From: Salvelinus alpinus
Taxonomy: Eukaryota > Chordata > Actinopteri > Salmoniformes > Salmonidae
DNA length: 64,000 nt
NCBI RefSeq assembly: GCF_045679555.1
Contig: NC_092096.1
Span: forward strand, 29,210,364-29,274,363
Reading direction: 5' to 3'
Within the stretch, counting starts at the first letter, position 1, and each line of letters begins with the position of its first letter. This document shows, piece by piece, positions 21,324-32,152 of the stretch. Both the position numbers and the translations under genes were made by a program. The notes under the pieces were generated by a model. The model was not told the origin of the DNA. It did no database searches and worked only from the letters and a program-made list of their open reading frames with translations.

Positions 21324-24300
21324 GCGGAGGGCTACTGGTGAGCGCTACTACTCAGGTCTCTCCATCAAGATCCTGTACTACCTTGTCGGTCCATCTACGC
21401 TGGACCGGTTCGGCTGCTTCCTGCAGTGCCTTGATAGACTCTGGGGCTGAGGGTTGTTTTATGGACGAAGCATGGGCTCGGAAACACGACATTCCTCTCA
21501 GACAGTTAGGGAAGCCCACGCCCATGTTCGCCTTAGATGGTAGTCTTCTCCCCAGTATCAGATGTGAGACACTACCTTTAACCCTCACAGTATCTGGTAA
21601 CCACAGTGAGACCATTTCCTTTTTGATTTTTCGTTCACCTTTTACACCTGTTGTTTTGGGTCATCCCTGGCTAGTATGTCATAATCCTTCTATTAATTGG
21701 TCTAGTAATTCTATCCTATCCTGGAACGTTTCTTGTCATGTGAAGTGTTTAATGTCTGCTATCCCTCCTGTTTCTTCTGTCCCCTCTTCTCAGGAGGAAC
21801 CTGGTGATTTGACAGGAGTGCCGGAGGAATATCATGATCTGCGCACGGTCTTCAGTCGGTCCAGAGCCAACTCTCTTCCTCCTCACCGGTCGTATGATTG
21901 TTGTATTGATCTCCTTCCGGGGACCACTCCCCCTCGGGGTAGACTATACTCTCTGTCGGCTCCCGAACGTAAGGCTCTCGAGGATTATCTGTCTGTTTCT
22001 CTCGACGCCGGTACCGTGGTGCCTTCTTCCTCTCCCGCCGGAGCGGGGTTTTTTTTTGTTAAGAAGAAGGACGGTACTCTGCGCCCCTGCGTGGATTATC
22101 GAGGGCTGAATGACATAACGGTTAAGAATCGTTATCCGCTTCCCCTTATGTCGTCAGCCTTCGAGATTCTGCAGGGAGCCAGGTTCTTTACTAAGTTGGA
22201 CCTTCGTAACGCTTACCATCTCGCGCGCATCAGAGAGGGGGACGAGTGGAAAACGGCGTTTAACACTCCGTTAGGGCATTTTGAATACCGGGTTCTGCCG
22301 TTCGGTCTCGCTAATGCTCCAGCTGTCTTTCAGGCATTAGTTAATGATGTACTGAGAGACATGCTGAACATCTTTGTTTTCGTTTACCTTGACGATATCC
22401 TGATTTTTTCACCGTCACTCGAGATTCATGTTCAGCACGTTCGACGTGTACTCCAGCGCCTTTTAGAGAATTGTCTCTACGTGAAGGCTGAGAAGTGCGC
22501 CTTTCATGTCTCCTCTGTCACATTTCTCGGTTCTGTTATTTCCGCTGAGGGCATTCAGATGGATCCCGCTAAGGTCCAGGCTGTCAGCGATTGGCCCGTT
22601 CCTAAGTCACGTGTCGAGTTGCAGCGCTTTCTCGGTTTCGCTAATTTCTATCGGCGTTTCATTCGTAATTTCGGTCAAGTGGCTGCCCCTCTCACAGCTC
22701 TGACTTCTGTCAAGACGTGCTTTAAGTGGTCCGGTTCCGCCCAGGGAGCTTTTGATCTCCTCAAGAAGCGTTTTACATCCGCTCCTATCCTTGTTACTCC
22801 TGACGTCACTAAACAATTCATTGTCGAGGTTGACGCTTCAGAGGTGGGCGTGGGAGCCATTCTGTCCCAGCGCTTCCATTCTGACGATAAGGTCCATCCT
22901 TGCGCTTATTTTTCTCATCGCCTGTCGCCATCGGAACGCAACTATGATGTGGGTAACCGCGAACTGCTCGCCATCCGCTTAGCCATAGGCGAATGGCGAC
23001 AGTGGTTGGAGGGGGCGACCGTTCCTTTTGTCGTTTGGACTGACCATAAGAACCTTGAGTACATCCGTTCTGCCAAACGACTTAATGCACGTCAAGCTCG
23101 TTGGGCGTTGTTTTTCGCTCGTTTCGAGTTCGTGATTTCTTATCGCCCGGGAAATAAGAACACCAAGCCTGATGCCTTATCCCGTCTCTTTAGTTCTTCG
23201 GTGGCTTCTACCGACCCCGAGGGGATTCTCCCTGAAGGGCGTGTTGTCGGGTTGACTGTCTGGGGAATTGAGAGACAGGTAAAGCAAGCACTCACTCACA
23301 CTGCGTCGCCGCGCGCTTGTCCTAGTAACCTTCTGTTCGTTCCTGTCTCTACTCGTCTGGCTGTTCTTCAGTGGGCTCACTCTGCCAAGTTAGCTGGCCA
23401 TCCCGGCGTTCGGGGTACGCTTGCTTCTATTCGCCAGCGGTTTTGGTGGCCTACTCAGGAGCGTGACACGCGCCGTTTCGTGGCTGCTTGTTCGGACTGC
23501 GCGCAGACTAAGTCAGGTAACTCTCCTCCTGCCGGTCGTCTCAGACCGCTTCCCATTCCTTCTCGACCATGGTCTCACATCGCCTTAGACTTTATTACCG
23601 GTCTGCCTTCGTCTGCGGGGAAGACTGTGATTCTTACGGTTGTCGATAGGTTCTCTAAGGCGGCACATTTCATTCCCCTTGCTAAGCTTCCTTCCGCTAA
23701 GGAGACGGCACAAATCATCATTGAGAATGTGTTCAGAATTCATGGCCTCCCGTTAGACGCCGTTTCAGACAGAGGCCCGCAATTCACGTCACAGTTTTGG
23801 AGGGAGTTCTGTCGTTTGATTGGTGCTTCCGTCAGTCTCTCTTCCGGGTTTCATCCCCAGTCTAACGGTCAAGCAGAAAGGGCCAATCAGTCGATTGGTC
23901 GCATATTACGCAGCCTTTCTTTTCGAAACCCTGCGTCTTGGGCAGAACAGCTCCCCTGGGCAGAATACGCTCACAACTCGCTTCCTTCGTCTGCTACCGG
24001 GTTATCTCCGTTTCAGAGTAGTCTTGGGTACCAGCCTCCTCTGTTCTCGTCCCAGCTCGCCGAGTCCAGCGTTCCCTCCGCTCAGGCTTTTGTCCAACGT
24101 TGTGAGCGCACCTGGAGGAGGGTCAGGTCTGCACTTTGCCGTTACAGGGCGCAGACTGTGAGAGCCGCCAATAAACGTAGGATTAAGAGTCCTAGGTATT
24201 GTCGCGGTCAGAGAGTGTGGCTTTCCACTCGTAACCTTCCCCTTACGACAGCTTCTCGCAAGTTGACTCCGCGGTTCATTGGTCCGTTCCGTGTCTCTCA

Positions 24301-24535
24301 GGTCGTCAATCCTGTCGCTGTGCGACTGCTTCTTCCGCGACATCTTCGTCGCGTCCACCCTGTCTTCCATGTCTCCTGTGTCAAACCTTTTCTTCGCGCC
24401 CCCGTTCGTCTTCCCCCCCCCCCCCCCCGTCCTTGTCGAGGGCGCACCTATTTACAAGGTACGGAAGATCATGGACATGCGTTCTCGGGGACGTGGTCAC
24501 CAGTACTTAGTGGATTGGGAGGGTTACGGTCCTGA
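21254..24535 (+). CDS. pol: pol polyprotein of the gypsy element: protease, reverse transcriptase, RNase H, integrase
   Basis: Domains in order are aspartic protease ([13 protein letters not shown]), reverse transcriptase ([35 protein letters not shown]), RNase H ([24 protein letters not shown]), an integrase zinc-binding region (HPGVRGTL...CSDCAQTK) and the integrase core ([40 protein letters not shown]). A chromodomain-like segment follows (about 24460-24600, [17 protein letters not shown]), typical of chromoviruses that target chromatin. It is part of a fossil copy, not a host gene. Confidence 0.88.
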   Translation: MPLLRFCWTFCHVMSSKSQSSSVSGGLLVSATTQVSPSRSCTTLSVHLRWTGSAASCSALIDSGAEGCFMDEAWARKHDIPLRQLGKPTPMFALDGSLLPSIRCETLPLTLTVSGNHSETISFLIFRSPFTPVVLGHPWLVCHNPSINWSSNSILSWNVSCHVKCLMSAIPPVSSVPSSQEEPGDLTGVPEEYHDLRTVFSRSRANSLPPHRSYDCCIDLLPGTTPPRGRLYSLSAPERKALEDYLSVSLDAGTVVPSSSPAGAGFFFVKKKDGTLRPCVDYRGLNDITVKNRYPLPLMSSAFEILQGARFFTKLDLRNAYHLARIREGDEWKTAFNTPLGHFEYRVLPFGLANAPAVFQALVNDVLRDMLNIFVFVYLDDILIFSPSLEIHVQHVRRVLQRLLENCLYVKAEKCAFHVSSVTFLGSVISAEGIQMDPAKVQAVSDWPVPKSRVELQRFLGFANFYRRFIRNFGQVAAPLTALTSVKTCFKWSGSAQGAFDLLKKRFTSAPILVTPDVTKQFIVEVDASEVGVGAILSQRFHSDDKVHPCAYFSHRLSPSERNYDVGNRELLAIRLAIGEWRQWLEGATVPFVVWTDHKNLEYIRSAKRLNARQARWALFFARFEFVISYRPGNKNTKPDALSRLFSSSVASTDPEGILPEGRVVGLTVWGIERQVKQALTHTASPRACPSNLLFVPVSTRLAVLQWAHSAKLAGHPGVRGTLASIRQRFWWPTQERDTRRFVAACSDCAQTKSGNSPPAGRLRPLPIPSRPWSHIALDFITGLPSSAGKTVILTVVDRFSKAAHFIPLAKLPSAKETAQIIIENVFRIHGLPLDAVSDRGPQFTSQFWREFCRLIGASVSLSSGFHPQSNGQAERANQSIGRILRSLSFRNPASWAEQLPWAEYAHNSLPSSATGLSPFQSSLGYQPPLFSSQLAESSVPSAQAFVQRCERTWRRVRSALCRYRAQTVRAANKRRIKSPRYCRGQRVWLSTRNLPLTTASRKLTPRFIGPFRVSQVVNPVAVRLLLPRHLRRVHPVFHVSCVKPFLRAPVRLPPPPPRPCRGRTYLQGTEDHGHAFSGTWSPVLSGLGGLRS

Positions 24536-24656
24536 GGAGAGGAGTTGGGTTCCATCTCGGGACGTGCTGGACCGTTCGTTGATTGATGATTTCCTCCGTT
24601 GCCGCCAGGGTTCCTCCTCGAGTGCGCCAGGAGGCGCTCGGTGAGTGGGGGGGTAC

Positions 24657-25172
24657 TGTCATGTTTTGTCATTGATTATCATGTCTTGTCCCTGTGCTTC
24701 CCTTCTATTCGTTTCCCTCTGCTGGTCTTATTAGGTTCTTTCCCTCTTTCTATCCCTCTCTCTCCCCCTCCCTCTCTCCCTCTCTCGCTCTCTCTCTCTA
24801 TCGTTCCGTTCCTGCTCCCAGCTGTTCCTCATTCTCCTAACTACCTCATTTACTCTTTCACACCTGTCCCCTATTTTGCCCTCTGATTAGAGTCCCTATT
24901 TCTCCCTCTGTTTTCCGCTTCTGTCCTTGTCGGATCCTTGTTGGATGTTTGCTGTTCTGTGTCCTTGTTCCGCCCTGTCGTGTTTTTGCCTTCTTCAGAT
25001 GCTGCGTGTGAGCAGGTGTCTATGTCAGCTACGGCCTGTGCCTTCCCGAAGCGACCTGCAGTCTGTGGCCGCGTCTCCAGTCGTTCCTCTCTACTGACGA
25101 GAGGATTTCAGTTTTCCTGTTTTGGATTTACCTAAGATAATATCCAGGAGTATCGGTTTTTGTTTAAGACTG
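24657..25172 (+). repeat. 3' LTR of the gypsy element
   Basis: The sequence matches the 5' LTR from its first base, except for 8 bp in the CT-rich tract. It is preceded by a G-rich stretch (GTGAGTGGGGGGG), a plausible polypurine tract. At its right it abuts LINE 2. Confidence 0.85.
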
Positions 25173-28100
25173 AAATTATTTTGTAAGGTGTTCCAAGACG
25201 ATGGCGCAGAGTACATAAAAGCCCTTTTACCAAATTCAGTTCGGACATTTGGAACAGTTAGCAGGATAAAGTCTAGCGAACGAAGAGAGTACCCACCACA
25301 TTTCTGAACAATAAAAATGCCCAAATAAAAAGGTAGTAAACCCAAAATGGCTTTGTAAATAAAAGTATACCAGTGACTGAGCCTACGAGTGACTAGAGAA
25401 GGCCAGCCAACCCTGGTATATAAAGTGCAGTGGTGCGTAAGGGTTTTGCAGTTTAAAATAAATCTCAAAGTGCCATGGTAAAGAGTGTTAATTGATTCCA
25501 AACACTGAGCGGAAGCATTCATATATAAAATATCCCCATAGTCTAGTAAAGGCATAAATGTAGCTGATACTAGCCTCCTTCTGGCTTCAAAAGAAAAACA
25601 GGCCTTATTCCTAAAATAAAATCCCAATTTCAGCTTCAATTTTTTTGTAAGTTGTTGAATATGCAATTTAAAAGAGAGGCCGTCATCAATTAGAATTCCA
25701 AGATATTTATATGAGGTTACAACCTCAATCTCCTTGCCCTGACAGGTAGTAATAGGTGATAGGTTCAGAGGTCTATTTCTTGCATTAGAAAACATCATTA
25801 GTTTAGTTTTGTCAGTATTGAGGATAAGCTTCAATTGACACAAGGTATGTTGAATAGTATAAAAAGCAGTTTGCAAGTTCTGGAAAGCTTTTGTAAGAGA
25901 TGAGGCACAACAGTAAATAACAGTATCATCAGCATAAAAATGAAGTTGTGCATTTTGGACATTTTTGTCTAAATCATTTATATAAATAGTGAATAAGAGA
26001 GGACCAAGTACAGAGCCTTGGGGCACACCATTCAGGACAGACAATTTAACAGACATAAGCCCATCAAATTGAGTGCACTGAGTTCTATCAGACAGATAGT
26101 TAGCAAACCATGCAACTGCATGCTCCTAAAGACCTACACTCAACAATCTCTGCCTTAGTATAGCATGATCAACTGTATCAAAAGCCTTAGAGAGATCAAT
26201 AAAAAGTGAGACACAGTGCTGTTTTTTGTCAAGGGCTTCAGTGATATCATTTAAAACCTTCATGGCTGCTGTAATTGTGCTATGCTTCTTCCTGAAGCCC
26301 GATTGGTACATTGATAAAACAGAGTTAGTAAATAAAAACTCTTTTAGCTGTTCACTTACAAGGGTTTCAAGTATTTTCACCAGGGGTGACAGCTTTGAGA
26401 TTGGCCTATAATTATTTAAAAGAGTTGGATCTCCCCCTTTTAAAAGTGGTAGGACAAAAGCTGATTTCCAGATCTTTGGAATTTCATTACATTCCAGGGT
26501 TAGATTGAACAGATATGTAAGTGGTTCAGCTATGAAATCAGCAGCCAGATTTAAAAAGCAGGGATCCAAAAGATCAGGACCTGCAAGCTTTCTTTGATCT
26601 AAGGATTTCAGGGCTTTATGTACCACCTGCACTGAGAATGGCAGAAAGCTAAAAGTTTGACCAGCTCTCACTGGTTCATCCACACAGGGTTGTACAGAGA
26701 CAGAAGACACTGGTTCATCCACACAGGGTTGTACAGAGACAGAGGACACTGAATCAAACAGCCTACCAGATGATACAAAATGCTCATTGAAACAATTCAG
26801 CATTTCAGTTTTGTCATATATAGCAACAGTCCTTCAAAACACATGACGGTAATTCATTAACATTACTGTTACCAGACATAGACTTAATAGCATTCCAAAA
26901 CTTTCTAGGGTCATTCAGGTTATCAGTGGTAACAGACATAAAATATTCAGACTTGGCCTTCCTGAGAAGAAAAGAACACTTGTTTCGTAACTGCCTAAAA
27001 ATAAGCCAATCAGCATCAGAACAAGATTTCCTTGCTTTAGCCCAGGCTAGATTACGGTTGTGAATAATACAAGACAGCTCAGAAGAAAACCATGGATTAT
27101 CCCGCCCTTTAACCCTGAACCTGCGGAATGGTGCATGTTTGTTTACTATTTGGAAAAAAACATCATGAAAGAATATCCAGGCAGTTTCCACATCAGGGGC
27201 CTGTTGCACAAAACTAGGATAAGGGATTAAGCCAGGATATCTTGGTGATCCTGGCTCAATTGATCCGTAATCCGGTTGCACTAAAGATGGATAGGGGGCA
27301 GGAGGATATGTTATGGTATAAATTACCATGGAGATTTATTCTGTGGAGCTAGCCTGCTCCAGACCAGGCTAAATTCCAGGATCTATTTAATCTCATCCCT
27401 AATGTCAGTCAGCAGTCACCACAAATGGAAACCAATAGTTATTTCACTGCTCACTATACATTGTTATCACATATAACTAGACCCACTGTTATTATTTAAA
27501 CGTTTGTGATCATTAATTTCAATGATTTTGGATAAAAAATGATTTTTAGATGATGTTGCTATCATTAGATAATTTACAGTTTCCCATAGACTATAAGGCT
27601 ATATATAAAATGATAGAATATTAGGGCCACAGAGGGGGAAAAAACACAAGTCATAATATTGTAACCAGTTGTTTTAAAGGAGGACAGTTGTTAAAATGAC
27701 AGATGTGGGGCATTTCGTGAAATTGTACTTCAGTATGGTTTCATAAACAAAGACATGCTGATGTGCCAGAATATTAAGTATCACATTGTCATAAGTATCA
27801 AAACTGTAAAAACAATATGTAGCTTTTCTGCAGAAAGAACCAGCCTCATAAATTTATGACTTTATCCTTTTTCTTCAGTGTGGCCCTAGTACTCTGTCAT
27901 ATAAACAAATACACATTCCATATGAATATAAAAACACAATGTGTAACATTATGTTCCTTTATTGAATAAGGACAAAACAAAGCAGGTAAACCATCAGCTC
28001 CTTTCGAAACTGAAGTCACAGTGACTCTACAAGATGGAAAGCACAGAATCCAAGCATATTATACAAAATGATACATACACATTCAAAGGTCTGTATATAA

Positions 28101-28324
28101 CACACCCTGCATGTCTGCACACTAAAATAAATGCAGGACAAATCCATACACATCAACTGAACAGACAAATGAATGGATGCAGTAGCCTCCCTGCAGCCTT
28201 GTATTACACACAGTATACCGCACAAACATCATAAGAGGCCAAATTCGTCAAAAAACGAACCCAAAAAAACCCAAATTCCTCTGCCACCGCAGGACATATT
28301 TAACCAAAATTGAAAGCACACATA

Positions 28325-29615
28325 CTAACTAAAATAATTCAACACATATTGGTCCCTCAGCAGCCGACCACTGTCGTCATCAGGGAAGATTGCCGGATTG
28401 TCCCGGTCCATGGCTGGTGGCACTCTGGGGGCCCTCTCCTTCCTCAGGCAGGCCACATTGTGGAGGACAGCACAAGCCACAGTAATATCACATGCCCTAA
28501 CAGGGCTGACCCTTAATTTGTGAAGGCAGTGAAAGCGTGCCTTCAGGAGGCCAAAGGTCATTTCAACTCTGGCCCTGGTCCTGGCATGGGCATGGTTGTA
28601 GGCCTGCTGTGCTTCCTGGGGGTCTGTGAAAGGTGTCAGGAGAAAAGGCTGGCAGCCATACCCCCTGTCTCCCAGCAACACACCAGAGAATTCACCTGTC
28701 AACACAAAATCTCATCATTACTACCTCATAAACACAGTGATATTCTTGACACAGCCATGATGGTTATAAATAGGGGTTGTGTGGCTTACCTTGTGATAGG
28801 CACTGATAGATTTCAGAGGCCCGAAAGATTCTGGAGTCATGGACTGAGCCAGGCCATTTTGCCACAACATTGCTGATCACACAGTCAGCATTGCAGACCA
28901 TCTGAAATCATAAGATGAGGAATATTACACCAATCAATGCACATCACTGGCAATGCAGAGTGTTCGTCAATGGACAATATCAAAAAGTTATGTTCACCTG
29001 AACATTAATGCTGTGAAAGGATTTCCTATTCACAAAATCGGCCTCATGGGCACCTGAGGGGGCTTTTATCCTTATGTGTGTGCAGTCCACTGCACCAATG
29101 ACATTGGGGAAACCTGTCACACAAAGTAATGAGTATCCTACTATGTGTTAACAGTTGTCCTGTAATTTGTAGATCCTCTTACCTGCAATCCTATAGAACT
29201 CCTCTTTGATGTCACAGAGTCTTCTGTGGCCAGGGAAGGAGATGAAGACATCTGCTAATGCTTTGATAGCCAGACACACACTCCTTATTGTGCGGCAAAT
29301 TGTGGCCTTGTTCAGCTGTTCTGCATCCCCCACTGAGTACAGGAAGGCTCCACTAGCAAAAAAGCGCAAGGCCACACAAACCATTTGCTCCACACTCAGT
29401 GCATGGCTCCGTGCAGTGCGGTGCTTAATCCTGGGACCCAGTAGTCTGCATAGATACCTGATGCCATCTGCAGAAAACCTGTATCTTTCATATAGATGGT
29501 CATCAGGGAAGGCCAGTGGGTCCAACCGGTCCCTGAAGACCCTTTCTCGCCTGAAGGCTCTCCTCAGCACAAGTGCTTCTTCATCCACCACATCTCGCAC
29601 GAATGGGCATGCCAT
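28325..29615 (-). CDS. Harbinger transposase (HARBI1-like DDE nuclease), four exons, open
   Basis: Exons in reading order: 29615-29183, 29113-28998, 28901-28790, 28695-28325. All junctions are GT/AG and phases agree, giving 343 residues, near the usual size for HARBI1-like proteins. The start is [16 protein letters not shown]. The N-terminal part has a helix-turn-helix-like region ([20 protein letters not shown], then [17 protein letters not shown]). The catalytic triad is visible: Asp in [12 protein letters not shown], Asp in [10 protein letters not shown], Glu in [15 protein letters not shown]. The C-terminal [14 protein letters not shown] motif is typical of the family. An upstream in-frame ATG (29672) would add 19 residues and is less likely. 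It is adjacent and parallel to the Myb-like gene. Confidence 0.9.
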
Positions 29616-29835
29616 TGTCAGAGCAGAAAGGAACACACAATTTTGGGCCTTCATATAGGCTAGTGGCCACACCTGGTGCTGGGGGGGTGGGCAAAAGAGG
29701 GCGATGCCTTATAACGATGACTTGGTTGTACTGATTGCTGGGAAAATAAAAAAAACCTTAGAAAGATGCCACCGTCCTGTGTGCTCACAATAAGAGCTCA
29801 TATGTCATGGCTCACTTGACTTTACGAGAATATAC

Positions 29836-30975
29836 CTAATTTTTATTTTGAGCTGTGTCATCTTCTTGGAGCTGGGGGAGGAAAGAAAAATAATGATTAA
29901 TACATTTGTGTTACAGTTAGCATACAGTGTACATTGAAGGCATATCTCACCTCCCTCTCAAGTTTTTTTATTTCAAGGTCCAGTTTCCTAATTGTCCTCT
30001 TTTTTATTTCGGACTCCAGTGCAAGATTTTCCATCTTTTTCTTCTTGTACTGAATGTCTATGTCTGCCAGTTCTATTTGGCGCCGGAGGTGGTTGCCATA
30101 CAACTTTCTGATAGCTTGTGAGCTCTGTGAACACAATACAATTAGCGCAGCTGGAATTTGGCAGGATGTGGTGTCCTTTTATTAATACGCACTATGTTGC
30201 CAGGCTGGTTTTCCCACTGTATAGCATCTGGGTCCTGTAAAAGAAATTAGATTTTTTGATTTTGATGAGGACTCCTCACCATTGTAGAGTAAATAGTACT
30301 TTCACAGTCTTAACATGATACCTCATGCCTTCTGGAATCCAGAGAGATGGTCTCCTCCTCATCATCGTCTCCATCATGTGCTGTTGCTGCTGCACTGGGG
30401 CCTTCACCCTATCACATTTAATCGGATTCATATTGAAGCTAGTAGACAAGACATGCCAGGCCTACAGTATGCCTTTGATGGAGTACTCACTGGATCAGCA
30501 TCGTCTGGTGCTTGTGCTGGTGGCTCTAACAGGAACACAGTGCTGCCAGACACTGCAAGGCAATAGGTAAACCAAAGTCAGACAGTCCAAATTGATTCAA
30601 TATGAATGTGGTTGTATCCCATGTAGAGATGGAAGGACATACCTTGAATGAAGCGGGTGGCATCTTGGGAGGAACCTATGCTCGTCTCTTTCCCCCCAGG
30701 GATCCCCTCTAAGACGGGCCTGCCTTTATTTAGCTCCAAGGCCATGTCCTCTGCTGGGGTAAGGTCAGCCTTTGGTGACCCACCACCCGTGCCTTGTCTG
30801 TGGGTATTCTTTTTCACTGCTAAAACAGTACAGACAATGTGTGAGCAGGCACCTTCTGGGTACAATATATGCTTGTGCTTTGTTAAATATTAGTCAGGGA
30901 CCATACCATTCTGCAGAATGTTCTTGTATTTGATTTTGACCTGCTGCCATGTCCGTTTTGGCCCGTTCATGTTTA

Positions 30976-31015
<40 letters not shown>

Positions 31016-31434
31016 TTAATGGAGTCACACTGCAAAAAATTACTTGGTATTTTTGTCTTGTTTTCAGTAAAAATATCAAAAAATTTATCATAGCTTTATA
31101 CAGTGTGATGGAGTTACTTTACACAATTTCACTCATATCTGCAGTGCATTTCAATAAAAAATGTAACCGTTTCATAATTACAGTACAACTGCATTTTTGG
31201 AGATGTGAATTAAATATTTGAATTGTAATTGTGATGTTTCAGCGGAGCGGTGAGTGTGTAATTGTGCACTACTTACGCATTCAGGCGGTCTGCAATACTT
31301 TGCCACGCTTTTTCTCTTTGCTTTATCACTGTGGCGGTGTTGCCTTTCTTCTTAATTATATCTTTTACCTCCTCGTATGCCTCCATGAGGATTTGTGCTT
31401 CCGACGGGGAAAAGTACGCGGCTCTAGTTGCCAT
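29836..31434 (-). CDS. Harbinger Myb/SANT-like DNA-binding protein, eight small exons, open
   Basis: Exons in reading order: 31434-31277, 30977-30907, 30819-30643, 30552-30491, 30408-30322, 30234-30193, 30124-29951, 29871-29836. They join in phase to 268 residues. The N-terminus (MATRAAYFSPSEAQILMEAY, then WQSIADRLNALNMNGPKRTW and QQVKIKYKNIL) is a Myb/SANT-like trihelical domain. The middle is acidic and low complexity (DGDDDEEETISL). The C-terminus is a charged coiled coil (SSQAIRKLYGNHLRRQIELA through LDLEIKKLERE). In Harbinger elements such a protein partners the transposase. The first intron's acceptor directly follows an (AC)n microsatellite (30980-31013). Exon 8 is only 36 bp and is the least certain. 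Confidence 0.8.
30980..31013. repeat. (AC)n microsatellite
   Basis: About 17 dinucleotide units lie immediately upstream, in the reading direction of the minus-strand Myb-like gene, of that gene's second exon. The acceptor therefore has a (GT)n tract in place of a normal polypyrimidine tract. Confidence 0.9.
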
Positions 31435-32152
31435 GGTAAATCAGTTAATCTGTGATCTGTGGCGGGGTCTATTTGAGTGAGCCGTGAGCGCGCACCTATC
31501 CAGGATTGGTTTCACCTGGCTTAATGAATCCGTGTCTGCTCATCCTGGCTTGGTCTTTGTGCAACCAATTAAGCCTGGACGCACATGTTTTGGCTTCATT
31601 GAGCTCAGCTGAGTCATTTATCCCGGATGTCTTAATTCTACTTTTGTGCAACAGGCCCCAGGGATAAACTCAATCTTGCTCCAGTCAAAATAAAACAAAT
31701 CATGAAAGAAAGCCTGCTCATTAAAACACTTCAAATTTCTCTTACGAATAAAACGTGGATTTGTCTTTGGAACCTTAGTATTTCTAACAGCAACAACAGC
31801 ACAATGGTCACTTAAATCATTACAAAAAACACCAACCGCAGAATATTTATGTGGAACATTTGTCAATATCAAATCAATCAGGGTAGATTTATCTGGGCAT
31901 TTAAGATTTGGGCGAGTGGGTGAATTAATCAACTGGGTAAGATTCATAGAATTACAAAACATTTTTAAATCATCAGACACCGGCTTTAACCAACACCAGT
32001 TGAGATCACCAATCAAGATCATTTCACTGTAAAGAGGTTTAGACATAAGGTGCGTCAAAGAAGAAAATGCATCACCGAGAGCAGAGGGGGGTCTATAACA
32101 GCCAATCACAGTTATAGAGAGGCCCTTTGAAACCTCAATATTCAAAGCAAGA

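Larger units (their letters stand above)
19805..25172 (+). mobile_element. Ty3/gypsy LTR retrotransposon, chromodomain (chromovirus-like) type
   Basis: An LTR element of about 5.4 kb inserted in Tc1-C. In order it holds the 5' LTR (19805-20385), gag (20404-21323), pol (21254-24535), a chromodomain-like segment (about 24460-24600) and the 3' LTR (24657-25172), directly followed by LINE 2. The integrase-RNase H order RT, RNase H, integrase places it in Ty3/gypsy. The two LTRs look identical apart from 8 bp in a CT-rich tract, so the insertion is recent. The coding part looks nearly whole with about one break. It is treated as a fossil copy. Confidence 0.9.
27197..31658 (-). mobile_element. PIF/Harbinger DNA transposon, apparently complete with both genes open
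   Basis: A 4462 bp element with terminal inverted repeats GGGCCTGTTGCACAAAA at both ends, flanked by the 3 bp duplication CAG (27194-27196 and 31659-31661). Both genes lie on the minus strand: a DDE transposase (28325-29615, four exons) and a Myb-like DNA-binding protein (29836-31434, eight exons). This two-gene layout defines Harbinger; the Myb-like partner is known to help import the transposase into the nucleus and bind the ends. The subterminal regions repeat CCTGGCT/AGCCAGG motifs. No lesion was found in either assembled gene, so the copy may be autonomous. Confidence 0.9.
25173..32145 (-). pseudogene. LINE 2 ORF2 (endonuclease plus reverse transcriptase), broken
   Basis: Endonuclease motifs: VIGCYRPPSAL, MILIGDLNWCW and NDLSDHCAVVAVRN. 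Reverse transcriptase motifs: DQRKLAGPDLLDPCFL, YRPISKLSPLVKILETL, LFIDLSKAFDTVDHAIL, GVPQGSVLGP and FYADDTVIY. Two point lesions are visible besides the Harbinger insertion: a one-base frame change near 26815 and an in-frame TAG at 26126-26128 where the family has Ser. A 39 bp in-frame tandem duplication near 26669-26746 repeats 13 residues (VSSVSVQPCVDEP). Across Harbinger, one CAG removed, the frame reads IEFIPDVETA. Confidence 0.87.
25173..32152 (-). mobile_element. LINE 2, second L2-clade retrotransposon, split by Harbinger
   Basis: Minus-strand LINE with endonuclease at 31659-32152 and the rest of ORF2 at 25173-27193; the interval between is the Harbinger insertion. Its 5' end stops within the endonuclease (after ALNIEVSKGLSITVIGCYRP in reading order), a usual 5' truncation. 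Unusually its 3' end is also missing: the frame runs to SAPSSWNTLQNN and meets the gypsy LTR, without C-terminus, 3' UTR or tail. It is a different subfamily from LINE 1. Confidence 0.88.

Noticed and set aside
28016-28234. Short frames in the Harbinger 3' region
   Set aside because: They lie between the transposase stop and the terminal repeat and have no similarity.
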